Made by a program: the position numbers and the translations under genes. A stretch of DNA of 64,000 bases from CAUZJF01 sp965248605 (GTDB lineage Bacteria > Chloroflexota > Dehalococcoidia > Lucifugimonadales > CAUZJF01): NCBI GenBank assembly GCA_965248605.1, contig CBDFJV010000006.1:868001-932000 (forward strand). Direction: 5' to 3'. The notes under the pieces were generated by a model that saw only the letters and a program-made list of their open reading frames with translations, was not told the DNA's origin and did not search any database. Below, in pieces: positions 34,397-43,694 of the stretch; position 1 is the stretch's first letter, and each line of letters opens with the position of its first letter.

Positions 34397-34512
34397 CGCA
34401 GCTATGCCACCTCACTCAATCATAGCATCTGTGCCATGGGCCTGCCGGATTAGGGATGGCGACGGCCGAGGTGCAAGTGTGTTTCTGGTGATTACCCACT
34501 CATCTGGAGGCC

Positions 34513-35073
34513 TTATTCGTATCCCTGGTCGTAGCTGGTAGCCCCCCAAATCGGGAATTGGCCATAGTGATACCCCAATACGGAGTAGTAGCCGCGGGAA
34601 GTCGGTTTTGCCAGCCACGCGATGGCACTGTAGCAATTGGAACAGTCGTCCGTAGTGGTCCACCAATGTGGTGCTTGGAATTCCACAGTCGCCTTAAGAT
34701 AGTCCTTTTGCTCCAAATGCCCGGTCCAGGAGAGCGTGGAGTTCATCGCAAGATTCGTTCCGTACAAGTAGCCGCCGCTAATGGCAAGAACACCATCGGA
34801 CTGTTGTTCGTGCGTAGTAGCTACGATGGCCTCCAGTGCCGTTCGCTGGCTCTGGGAAGGGATCTTCTTCAGAACCTGAGGAAACATGCTGTCGCGGATT
34901 ACAGCCTGCACGGCTGGCATCAGTTCCTGGAATTGTTGTCGGCTCTCTTCTGAAAGCATTGAGGAGAGCGGCGGCGAGCTAGCCAAGCTCTGGTATGGAA
35001 ACAGCAGCAAGGCCATCGTGCAAAGTACGACAACTAGTGGAAGAGGGGTCTTGTATCTGACTATCCGAGGCAC
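34513..35073 (-). CDS. Secreted protein of unknown function
   Basis: 186 residues with a Sec signal peptide (LPLVVVLCTMALLLFPYQSLASS). The mature part begins with a helical segment (LSEESRQQFQELMPAVQAVIRD) and continues into a Tyr/Trp/Gly-rich part with a CxxC (DDCSNCYSAIAW). Probably an envelope protein; family not recognised. It forms a minus-strand pair with the lipoprotein gene. Confidence 0.65.
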   Translation of the reverse strand: MPRIVRYKTPLPLVVVLCTMALLLFPYQSLASSPPLSSMLSEESRQQFQELMPAVQAVIRDSMFPQVLKKIPSQSQRTALEAIVATTHEQQSDGVLAISGGYLYGTNLAMNSTLSWTGHLEQKDYLKATVEFQAPHWWTTTDDCSNCYSAIAWLAKPTSRGYYSVLGYHYGQFPIWGATSYDQGYE

Positions 35074-35160
35074 CTCCCTAACCCGGAATTACCCATATCA
35101 AACCGCCTGGATCCAAGCAAGCCACCATCCTCGACGAGAGCTGTCAAGGGCGGAGGGATA

Positions 35161-36886
35161 CCCAGATTCCCCACCTAGATAAGAGGAAGACCTCGTTGGA
35201 GCCCGACGCGATGCGGGGTAAGATGTTTTGTTGTACGGACAAACCATCACCAACGAGGTGCACCTATTATGAAGCAAGGCTTACTGGCGTTCCAGTACGA
35301 AGAGGAGAAGAGTACGACGGGTATGACAGCATTGTCGGGGCTGATGACGTACGTGGAGTTGATGCACGTAGCGGGTTTGAGGTCGTCGGTGGAGCGCCGC
35401 GTGGGTCTGCGGGGAGGTGGTCAGGGCTGGACGGACAGCCAGATAATCACGTCGCTGATACTGCTGAACCTGGCAGGCGGTGAGTCGGTGATGGACCTGG
35501 AGGTCCTGGAGAAGGACGCAGGTTTGTGCAGGGTACTTCGACATGCCGAGACCCATGGGATGCGTCGCAGGGAGCGCAGGGCGCTGAAGGCGAGATGGCG
35601 CGGAGAGCGTTGGCGGAGCGTGCCGTCGGACTCGGTGGTGTTCCGGTATCTGGAGAGGTTCCACGACGCAGGTGAGGAGGCCAAACGGGAGGCGCACGGA
35701 GCATTCATCCCTTCCCCCAACGACGCTTTGAAGGGGCTGGGGAAGGTGAACGCCGGACTGGTGGACTTCGTACAGAGCCGTTCGCCTCATACCCAGGCCA
35801 CGCTGGACATGGACGCCTGCCTGGTGGAGAGCCACAAGAAGGAGGCGCTGTACAGCTACAAGAAATACAGGGCGTATCAGCCGCTCACGACCTACTGGGC
35901 AGAGGCCGACCTAGTGGTGCACTCGGAGTTTCGAGACGGCAACGTGCCTGCGGGCCATCAGCAGCTTCGAGTGTTGAAGGAGGCTCTGGGACATCTGCCT
36001 GTTGGGGTGGCCAAGGTCATGCTGAGGTCTGACACGGCGGGGTATCAGCAGGAGTTGCTGCGGTACTGCGCCGAGGGCAGAGACGAGAGGTTCGGAGTGA
36101 TCGAGTTTGCGGTAGGGGTTGACGTGACGGCTGAGTTCCGCCGTGCGGTGTCCGAGGTTGCCGAGGAAGACTGGCACGTGCTGCACAAGCCGGGCTCCAA
36201 CCGGGTCGAGACGGGTCAGGAGTGGGCGGAGGTGAGCTTCGTACCCAACTGGATAGGCCACTCCAAGAACAGCCCTGAAGACGAACCGGACTCTTGCGGG
36301 AGATGAGGTGATCTGGTGGTCAAGGCAGAGATGTGGCAAGGGCGAGGAGGTCCATAGCGTTCTCAAGAGTGACCTTGCAGGGGGCAGGCTCCCGTCGAGG
36401 CTGTTCGGAGCCAACGCTGCATGGTGGGCCATAGCGGTGCTGGCGTTCAACTTGAGCTCTGCGATGAAGCGTCTGGTGTTGGGTGGACAGTGGGTGAGCA
36501 GACGACTCAAGGCAGTGCGCTTCGCGCTGATAGCCCTTCCGGGACGGGGTGATGCGGCACGCCAGGAGGCTGATCATCCGGCTGTCGCGGGACCATCCCT
36601 CATACGAGTTGTTGCTCAGGGCTCGGCAGAACATATTGGCGCTGGCTGCCGAGCCGTACCGAGCATAGGCGGTCCTGTCCAGAACATCGGAATGAAGGCG
36701 ACTCAGCCCAGTCGCCCAGGCCGCGCCATGCTTTCTTCAGCCTGACAACGACCATAATTGGCGGCTAACCGTTGCCAATCCTCTCAGAGACGCCGCGCAA
36801 AGCCCTATCAACACCCCGGCCGACACCCCACACCTGCTGTAGGCCCACAAAAGCCATCCCAACAATCTTAGGTGGGGAATCTGGGG
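35161..36886 (+). mobile_element. Second IS1380-type element (different subgroup), degenerate
   Basis: Inverted ends CCCAGATTCCCCACCTA at 35161 and its complement ending near 36886; length about 1.7 kb. The transposase gene is frameshifted. Immediately left, at 35142-35160, is a 19-bp sequence (TGTCAAGGGCGGAGGGATA) matching the left end of the local IS21 at 17 of 19 positions. Confidence 0.85.
35269..36668 (+). pseudogene. IS1380-type transposase, two frameshifts
   Basis: Frame 1 (to about 36300) has TDSQIITSLILLNLAGGESV, LDMDACLVESHKKEALYSYK and the DDE segments VMLRSDTAGYQQELLRY. Frame 2 (from ~36308) continues CGKGEEVHSVLKSDLAGGRLPS with the last catalytic acid and FGANAAWWAIAVLAFN. Frame 3 (from ~36550) ends VMRHARRLIIRLSRDHPSYELLL. 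At least two indels make it inactive unless they are sequence errors. Confidence 0.88.
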
Positions 36887-38018
36887 ATACTAGTACCGTT
36901 GCAAGCTGAATGTGATGGATAGATGTGTTGAAGTTTGAGTCGGGCGTCGAAGGTCGAGAATCTCCATTCGATGGTGGCCGGTACTCGGTTGCGCTCATCT
37001 TCAAGTGCTGCAGTCTCTCGCTTGAGCTCCTGTTCGTCGCCGATTCGACGGTTGAGACATTGTCGACTGAAAACGCTGAACTCGATCTCCGCCATGTTGA
37101 GCCAGCTGCCATGTTTTGGGGTGTGATGAAGCTCCAAGCGCTTGGCGATGCGTCGGGCCTCGGCCGGCGTGTGCGTCTCATACAACGATCCCAGCTTGTG
37201 GGTGTTGAGATTATCCAGCACCAACCGAACTACCTGGGCCTCTGGATATGCCTCGTCTACCAGCCACTTCATCTGGTGGGTGAAGTCCTGGGCAGTTCGA
37301 CGTTCGGTCACTTCCAGGTGTCTCCATCCCCTCAACGGCTCGCAGAACATGAACAGATTGCGAGTCCCATTACGCTTGTACTCGTAGTCATGTCGTTGCG
37401 CTTGTCCCGGCTTTGCCGGGATGCCAGGGCTCTTGTCCGCTGTCAACTGCTTGGAGGTCTCGTCGAAGCAGACCACCGGTCGATCGGGATCGTAGGGTTC
37501 CTCGTACAAGTCCAGCACATCTTCCATGCGGGCGACGAACTCCCCGCTTACCTTTGGAATACACCATTCTTTTCTGGTCCATGGTTTGAGTTCGTTTTTT
37601 TCAGCATCTGCCGGACCGTCTCAAGGGAGATGGCATCGGCGAACTCCATCTCCACCACCTTATTGGCAAGCAACTGCAGGGTCCAGTGGCTGTGCCCTTC
37701 GGGCGCTTGGCTACAGGCAATCGCCACTATGTGGGCTTCCTGTTTTCCGTCCAATTTCCGCTTCTGCCCTGGTCGTGCTCGCTCATTGAGGGCGCTCTCC
37801 ACTCCCTCCTCTACAAACCGTCTGCGTATCCGGCCAACCGTCGAAGTGCTTACCAGCAATCCACTGGCGACCTCATGGTCAGCAAGCCCTTCGTCTGCTT
37901 TCAACAAGACCAGCGCTCGCTTTACCTTGCGGGCCGACGATCTGCCCCGACGGGCCACCTCAAGAAGATATGAACGTTGTGAGTCGGCCAACTCAACCTT
38001 GTATTTGATGACAGGCAT
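36868..38018 (-). CDS. IS630 transposase 2 (two frames joined by -1 frameshift)
   Basis: First frame from the ATG 38018: HTH EVASGLLVSTSTVGRIRRRF, ending shortly after seven A (complement of 37595-37601). A -1 slip gives NELKPWTRKEWCIP, then MEDVLDLYEEPY. The second frame has VVCFDETSKQ, RLVLDNLNTHKL and HGSWLNMAEIE (DDE). The stop codon lies outside the element, in the terminal repeat of the neighbouring IS1380-type element, adding about seven foreign residues. About half identical by eye to IS630 transposase 1. Confidence 0.88.
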
Positions 38019-38102
38019 GTCTTTGTATGTCCTCCTTCAAGATCATACGAAAGACTAACCTATTTCTTATACTTTGCCGAATCCATATGGAACAGGTACT
38101 AG
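36890..38102 (-). mobile_element. IS630-family element 2
   Basis: 1,213 bp between CTAG sites (36890-36893 and 38099-38102). Ends CTAGTACCGTTG and, complemented, CTAGTACCTGTT, unlike those of element 1. Its right CTAG is shared with MITE D, and its left end abuts the degenerate IS1380-type element. Confidence 0.85.
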
Positions 38103-38229
38103 TAGACCGAAATCTTTGAAATGAGGGGTAGCCGAGATTGGCGTGCTACGACGACAGGGCGGGTTTCAAACCCGCCCCTACCAAGCCGTAACCTCAGAAC
38201 CCTTCAATACTAGGATGTTGGACCACTAG
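38099..38229. mobile_element. 131-bp MITE of IS630 type, copy D
   Basis: Identical to copies A and B. Shares its left CTAG with IS630 element 2; its right CTAG abuts the left end of an ISNCY fragment. Confidence 0.95.
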
Positions 38230-38695
38230 TGTGATAGGTCTTTGATTGTGACACCCCTTAACTGTTCAGTGAAAATGTCACCATGGAGACAATCACATTG
38301 AACAGGAAAGAGCAGCAGCGAGTCATGGTCTTGAATCGGGTGGAGAGGAGAGAGCTGACGGCCGCGCAGGCGGGGGAGCTGATGGGCTTATCGGTGCGCC
38401 AGGTGCGTCGGTTGGTGGCGGCGTACCGGCGGGATGGGGTGGGCGCCATCGCCCATGGCAATCGTGGCCGCCGGCCGCCGCACACGGTCAGCGAAGCTAT
38501 ACGTGAGCGGGTAGTTGCTCTTGCCGTTGGCCCCTACGATGGAGCGAACCACACTCACCTGACCGAGTTGATGGCCGAGCGCGAGGGCCTGTACCTGTCC
38601 CGGTCCACCGTGCGGCGTGTGCTACTAAAGGCGGGCATCAAGACGCCGCGCCAGCACCGACCGCCGAAGCACCGTCGCCGGCGCGAACGCTATGG
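38230..38695 (+). pseudogene. ISNCY-type transposase fragment 1
   Basis: From 38283: METITLNRKEQQRVMVLN, the HTH ELMGLSVRQVRRLVAAYRR, then GNRGRRPPH and LYLSRSTVRRVLLKAG up to RRRERYG. This is the N-terminal DNA-binding half of the ISNCY family; the DDE domain is gone after about 38695. The upstream end TGTGATAGGTCTTTGATTGT is shared with the stub at 61684. Confidence 0.82.
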
Positions 38696-39492
38696 GCCTG
38701 GCAGATACATTGCAGCAAACAGTTGTCCGGCGCGGTCGAGGTCCCGTCTGAGGCCGTCCGAAACGCCTCCGGGGGCCGGTTTTGATGTTTTACCCGTGTA
38801 CAGGGATTCGCTCAGTGCCCACAAGGGAAGTTTGTGGGTTGTTTTGAATCTGAAACATAGGGAAGGAAATGGGGGGTCTGAGCCGTTGTTGCGAGCACTT
38901 TGAGGTAAGGGCTGGTTCACCCGTAGGCGGCCAGAGTTCCCAAAAGGGAAGTCGGCAAAACCGAGCCATTGGCCCACAGCCCTGCTGCATCGGGGCTACA
39001 TCGTAGCGAGCAATGCTGAGTCCCGTGAGGCGGTGGTGGCGAGGGCAAAGCCCCCTATCGGATGTGGGGGTGCATGACGTCGAAGGTGGCGGTGGACATT
39101 GAGCCGGAGGCCGCGTCTGGTCTCACGGACCGGTGCGGGCTGGGCCAGGTCATGCCGTTGGTTGGGGTCGTCGGCAACAGCGAGGCCCAGGCGCAGACAC
39201 TGGAGTTGGAGATCCAGCTGATCGAGCAGCGGGAGCTGACGTTGCCCCCGGCCAGGTACTCCTGGGGGCGGGATGAGCTCCGGCGACGGACGCGGTAGCT
39301 GAACCGTGTGCGGGTGGAGTGGAACCGGGCGATACTGAGGCTATGGCTACGGAAGATCTTCACCTTCGGATTGTGGCGGAAGTAAGGGGTGGTCAGACTA
39401 TTGTAACCAGCAACTCGCGTTCTCACCTTGACGTGGACACTCAAATAAGCTAGGCTGTTAGCTAGTCAGGTTAGTTACCGTCGAGGTGAACC
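38696..39492. other. Gap, probable decayed DNA
   Basis: No convincing gene. A plus-strand frame at 39062-39298 (LELEIQLIEQRELTLPP, then WGRDELRRRTR) ends in TAG, and the same frame continues as LNRVRVEWNRAILRLWLRKI to about 39388, which could be a gene end with one amber codon. No family recognised. Confidence 0.35.
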
Positions 39493-39753
39493 ATGAGCAG
39501 AAAGTGGCCGGTCCAAGATGCCAAGTCGAAGTTCAGCGAGCTTCTCGACACCACGCTGGCCGAGGGGCCGCAGATCGTGACCAAACGAGGGGTGGAAGCC
39601 GCCGTGCTCCTACCCATCGAGCAGTGGCGGAGATTGGAACGCATGACTCGCCCGGACTTGAAAGAGTTGCTCCTGGCTACAAAGGCAAGAACCGAGGACC
39701 TGACTCCCCCTAGAGTCAAGCGCCAGCATCGAGCACCGCTGGTGGTGGAGTAG
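39493..39753 (+). CDS. Phd/YefM-type antitoxin
   Basis: 86 residues, GAGGTG before the ATG. WPVQDAKSKFSELLDTTLAEGPQIVTKRG is the Phd/YefM DNA-binding fold, followed by AAVLLPIEQWRRL. The C-terminal ~30 residues would neutralise the toxin. The stop is 4 bases before the VapC-like gene; the pair would autoregulate. Confidence 0.9.
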   Translation: MSRKWPVQDAKSKFSELLDTTLAEGPQIVTKRGVEAAVLLPIEQWRRLERMTRPDLKELLLATKARTEDLTPPRVKRQHRAPLVVE

Positions 39754-39757
39754 CGCT

Positions 39758-40171
39758 ATGTATCTGCTGGATACCAATGTGGTCTCCGAGTTGAGACGGC
39801 CGCGGCCCCATGGCGCCGTCCTGGAGTGGATCGCCGATGTGCCTGCCGAGCAGCTCTACATCTCCGCCGTCACGGTGGGCGAGATACAGGCTGGGATAGA
39901 GATCACCCGCGAGCAGGACGAAGCCAAGGCAGAGAAACTGGAGTCCTGGTTGGACAAGGTCCAGGCCTCGTACGGCGTGCTCCCCATGGACGCTCCCGAG
40001 TTTCGGGAGTGGGCACGGCTCATGCACCGGAGGTCGGACACCATTACCGAGGATGCCATGATCGCTGCGACGGCCATGGTGAACAGGCTGACAGTGGTGA
40101 CCCGTAACGTCGCTGACTTTGCCCAATTCGGTGTCGACTTTGAAGACCCCTTCGAAGGCAGGGCCCAATGA
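39758..40171 (+). CDS. vapC: PIN-domain toxin, VapC/FitB type
   Basis: 137 residues. PIN nuclease acidic residues are visible: MYLLDTNVVSEL (Asp5), ISAVTVGEIQAGIE, TITEDAMIAATA and VVTRNVADF. Typically cleaves tRNA or rRNA; blocked by the adjacent Phd-type antitoxin. It overlaps the start of the hsdM remnant by 4 bases (ATGA), an arrangement seen when toxin-antitoxin pairs sit beside restriction systems. Confidence 0.92.
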   Translation: MYLLDTNVVSELRRPRPHGAVLEWIADVPAEQLYISAVTVGEIQAGIEITREQDEAKAEKLESWLDKVQASYGVLPMDAPEFREWARLMHRRSDTITEDAMIAATAMVNRLTVVTRNVADFAQFGVDFEDPFEGRAQ

Positions 40172-40680
40172 CCACGACACCGAAACGGCAAGCGAAGAGC
40201 CAGACCAACACCAACAGCGCAACCACCGGCTACGAGTCCATGCTGCCGCCGAGTACAAGCACGTCGTCCTTGGTCTCATCTTCCTTAAGTACATCTCCGA
40301 CGCCTTCGAGGAGGCCTACGCTCAGCTGGAGGCGGAGCAGGACCAAGGGGCCGACGCTGAGGACCCCGACGAGTACCGCGCCCAGAGCATATTCTGGGTG
40401 CCTCCCGAGGCCCGCTGGCCTCAGCTTCAGGCCCAGGCTCGCCAGCCCGTCATAGGTCAACTGGTGGACAGTGCGATGACCGCCATCGAACGGGACAACC
40501 CGGCGCTGAAGGACGTACTGCCCAAGGACTACGCACGCCCCGCCCTCGACAAGACCAGGCTGGGCCAGCTCGTCGATCTCGTCAGCAACATCAAGGTGGG
40601 AGATGAGGAAGCCCGCTCCAAGGACGTATTGGGCAGGGTCTACGAGTACTTCCTCTCCCAGTTCGCGAGGTTACGTCAAT
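40168..40680 (+). pseudogene. hsdM: Type I restriction methylase HsdM, N-terminal remnant
   Basis: Begins MTTTPKRQAKSQ...TTGYES, then changes frame to HAAAEYKHVVLGLIFLKYISDAFEE and continues to VLGRVYEYFLSQFA. In HsdM about 15 residues of a helix normally separate these two parts, so a small deletion plus frameshift has occurred near 40240. The methylase domain with the DPPY-type motif is absent: IS256 sequence begins at about 40683. Inactive. Confidence 0.85.
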
Positions 40681-40682
40681 AG

Positions 40683-41650
40683 GTGTGTAAACGACATCAG
40701 GCGGCGACCTTCTCAGCCGTTGTCACAGAGACGATCCCATCCACGTATTGAGCGCCGAGATAGACGTCTTCGATCAACTCAGGGGCCTTCAGACGCCTGA
40801 AGCGCTGTTCGGCGACCATCAACATTTTCCAGATCACCGCTATCGCCCGATCGACCCTCTTGTAGCGCTTGGCGGCATCGGTCCGAAGTCTGAGCGCAGC
40901 GAAGGGTGACTCCACCGGGTTCGTCGTGCGAAGGTGCTGCCAGTGCTCCTTGGGGAAGTCATAGAAGGTGATCATGCGGTCCCAGTCCCGCTCAAGGGTC
41001 ACACAGGCTGCTTCGTAGGAGTGGTCGCGGCACCATCTAGTAAACTCCGTCCTGAGCCGCTCAGCCTCTGTCCGAGTCTGGGCGTAGGGGATGGTACGCA
41101 AGCATGAGTTTGGCCTGGTCCTGCTGTCGCTTTGGAAGCCTGTCCAGTACGTTTAGGATCTTGTGGTTCCAGCAGCGTTGCTCGGCCGCCTGAGGATAGA
41201 CGTTGCGCAAAGCTCCCCAGATGCCCAGATGTCCGTCTCCAATTACCAGTCTTGGGCACTCTAGCCCGCGGCGCCTCATGTCCCTGAGCACATCGGACCA
41301 GCTCTCTATGGACTCCCTGTATCCGGGAATCGCGCTCACCACCACCTTCCTTCCGTCGCTCAGGGCCGCCATCACCACCAGGATCGCCGCCTTCTCCCGC
41401 TCAAGACCGGCCTTGACGTAGACTCCATCCACCCACATGTACACCACTTCCAGGTCATCCAGGGGCCTAGCGCGCCATTGGGCAAGCTCATCGTTCCACT
41501 TATCCTTCAACCGGGCTACCGTGCTCGCCGACATCGGTGCCTCTTCTCCCAGCAGTCCCCGCACCGCCAGGTCGAAGTCACCTTCGGAAAGGCCATGTAG
41601 GTACAACTGGGGGATCAGCTCAGCAACCTTCCTGGTCCTGTTGACGAACA
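40683..41650 (-). pseudogene. IS256-family transposase, frameshifted and truncated
   Basis: The C-terminal frame (41101-40697) has RTTNPVESPFAALRLRTDAAKRYK, with the catalytic Glu. The upstream frame (about 41640-41095) has VVYMWVDGVYVKAG and RLVIGDGHLGIWGALRNVYP, carrying the two Asp. An indel near 41095 separates LMLAY from RTIPYAQTRTEAERL. The N-terminal third is missing, replaced by IS21 istB sequence at about 41650. Confidence 0.88.
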
Positions 41651-42066
41651 GCGTCTGCTCAACCTGCAGAGAAGGCTCGCACGACTCAAGCTTCTGATCA
41701 TCGACGAACTGGGCTTCGTGCCCTTGTCCAAGACTGGCGCCGAGCTCCTCTTCGAGGTGTTCAGCCAGCGTTACGAGCGTGGATCGGTCCTGGTGACCTC
41801 CAACCTGCCCTTCGTCGAGTGGACCGAGGTGTTCGGCTCTGAACGGCTGACCGGAGCTCTCCTCGACCGCCTCACCCACCATGTCGACATCCTGGAGATG
41901 AACGGGGACAGCTACCGACTCAAGCACAGCAAGAAGACTTCTGGCCGCCAGCTATCCTGACTGAGCCTGATCTCCAACGCCCCACGAACCTTGATGCCCA
42001 TTCTACGGCGTTCAGTGGTACAGTTTTGCTCCGCCCCGCTGGTACGTTTTCACACCGCCCTTGACA
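41651..42066 (+). mobile_element. IS21 right-end fragment (copy 2)
   Basis: Carries the last ~100 codons of istB (from RLLNLQRRLARLKLLIIDELGF) and the right terminus TGTCAAGGGCGG in complement. One extra C near 41956 compared with copy 1. It joins IS256 DNA on the left and a response-regulator gene on the right. Confidence 0.93.
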
Positions 42067-42223
42067 CGTCCAGGATCACCAGATCGGGAGGAGTCGCAAA
42101 GAACGTCTTGAGCCCGGCGTTCCCGTCCGCTCCCGTGCCGACCGAGAACCCCGCTGACTCCAAGAGCGACCGAGTCAGCTCGCGATGGTACTCCTGGTCA
42201 TCCACGACAAGAATCGAGGTCAT
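42050..42223 (-). pseudogene. Response-regulator receiver domain, N-terminal fragment
   Basis: ATG at 42223: MTSILVVDDQEYHRELTRSL, then LLESAGFSVGTGADGNAGLK and PPDLVILDV, the phospho-acceptor Asp of a CheY-like domain with the acidic pair DD near residue 9. The IS21 right end begins right after (42066), adding SRAV and a stop. The rest of the regulator is lost. Confidence 0.85.
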
Positions 42224-42405
42224 GAAACCGGTGCTAAGTCAGTCGTCGAGGACAAGTACCAACTCCAGTCGCCTTTTCCATCGGCCGCCTTCTAACGCAG
42301 AACTAACACCGTTTTACGCATGATCATTATGCGCGTGCTCTAACGTCCATGCATGACTGAGACGGTGGGCGGCATCGACCGCTTAAGTTCAGAGGAGCAC
42401 CAGCA

Positions 42406-42906
42406 ATGCCTGATTACCCCGTACTGAGCAACCCTATTCAAGCTGATCTGAAAGCAATTGCACTCGACGCACCGCAACTGAACAAACTGTCGCCGCGCCA
42501 GTCGCTGCGTCTGACCGCCGCAGGGACAGTTAAACGACTTCCGGAAGGTACCCAACTCGTCCGACAGGGCTCTCCGATAGAAGAGGTGGGCATCGTTCTG
42601 CGAGGAATGGTCGGTACACGGCTTGACGAAGGACTCGCCGCGCCGATCAGCCTGTACGTGTCAGGGTCAGGGACGATCGTGGACGCATCCGCCCTCTTGG
42701 ATCCCCCGTTGTCGGCGGTAAGCGTCCGCGCTCTGTCCCAGGTCGAGATGTTGGCGCTCCCCAGATCGGCATTCGTAGAGCTGCTGAGCGAGGAACCGGC
42801 TGTTGGGTACCGGATCTTCAAGAACCTGTTCAAAAGGCTGTCTCTAATCAACGAGTTGACTTTCGACCAACTTACTCTCGGGGATGTCACGGACCTTCGG
42901 AACTAG
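42406..42906 (+). CDS. Cyclic-nucleotide-binding-fold protein 1
   Basis: 166 residues; AGAGGAG upstream. A CNB-type beta-roll is visible: LRLTAAGTVKRLPEGTQLVRQGSPIEEVGIVLRG, then VSGSGTIVDASALLDPP and ALSQVEMLALPRSAFVELL. The phosphate-binding cassette (GE...R) of true cAMP receptors is replaced by GTIVDASALLDPPLS, so the ligand may differ. No HTH is present, unlike CRP/FNR. A paralog of equal length lies at 43695. Function unknown; possibly a sensor partner. Confidence 0.8.
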   Translation: MPDYPVLSNPIQADLKAIALDAPQLNKLSPRQSLRLTAAGTVKRLPEGTQLVRQGSPIEEVGIVLRGMVGTRLDEGLAAPISLYVSGSGTIVDASALLDPPLSAVSVRALSQVEMLALPRSAFVELLSEEPAVGYRIFKNLFKRLSLINELTFDQLTLGDVTDLRN

Positions 42907-43090
42907 AGATACTCACAACACACCGCTCATGGTGACCTAGTCAAACCACCGCTCATGGTGAGCAACCATACGTCCGCAGGGCGGACGAAACGTATGAAAG
43001 CAACTCGCTTCTGCATACGTAGGGCAGTGCCCCCGTGCCTGCCCTGGCGCTCCCGCAAGGCCCTCAAAAACCAAGCAGTTACTTGAGAGC

Positions 43091-43333
43091 CCACCGAACC
43101 GCTCGTGGGGTCTGGCTCTGTCCCCCCTTTGAAAAGGGGGGTTGGGGGGATTTGACCCACGGTAATTAGATACAACCGCAAGCTGAAAGTGAGCAACCAT
43201 ACATCCACGGGGCGGACGAAACGTATGAACGCAACTTGCCTTGCGGCATGCGTAAGGGCAGTGCCCCCGTGCCTGCCCTAGCGCTCCCGCAAGGCCCTCA
43301 AAAACCGAGCAGTTACTCGATAGCTTGTCGAAC
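43091..43333. repeat. Long dispersed repeat, copy 1 (about 245 bp)
   Basis: Near-identical to 44531-44775. It contains the palindromes CCCCCCTTTGAAAAGGGGGG and CATACGT/ACGTATG and a GGGCAGTGCCCCCGTGCCTGCCC segment. A half-unit (42950-43090) precedes it. No gene is present from 42907 to 43694. Confidence 0.88.
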
Positions 43334-43694
43334 CACCGGCTGGCCGGCTATCTGTCATATGGCCGCTGCGCCTACCTGAGCGACGTAGCCCTTTTAGGTG
43401 ACCGCTCATTTATCGGATTCACCCCATAATTCACCAGTTAGGGTGATGTGTCAGCTGCGTCTCAATAGTAGTGTAAACCGTAAGAGCTTCTATTTCAGCA
43501 CACCACCGATCTAGGGTCGCCCATCTAGGACACAGGCCAGTAAACCAATCGAATTCCTCACCGTAGACTAACCAAACCCAAGCGACGGGTGTTAAATCTA
43601 ACGCGCAGGCTGATAGTGAGTGAACCAAAGGTGTTCCCGGGACGCAGGCTCAAGACGAGGACGTTAGATTAGGACGGGTTGGAAGGAGCGGACA
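43334..43694. other. Gap upstream of the second CNB gene
   Basis: No supported gene. AT-richer than its surroundings; may carry the promoter of the 43695 gene, whose ribosome site GGAAGGAG is at its end. Confidence 0.5.
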
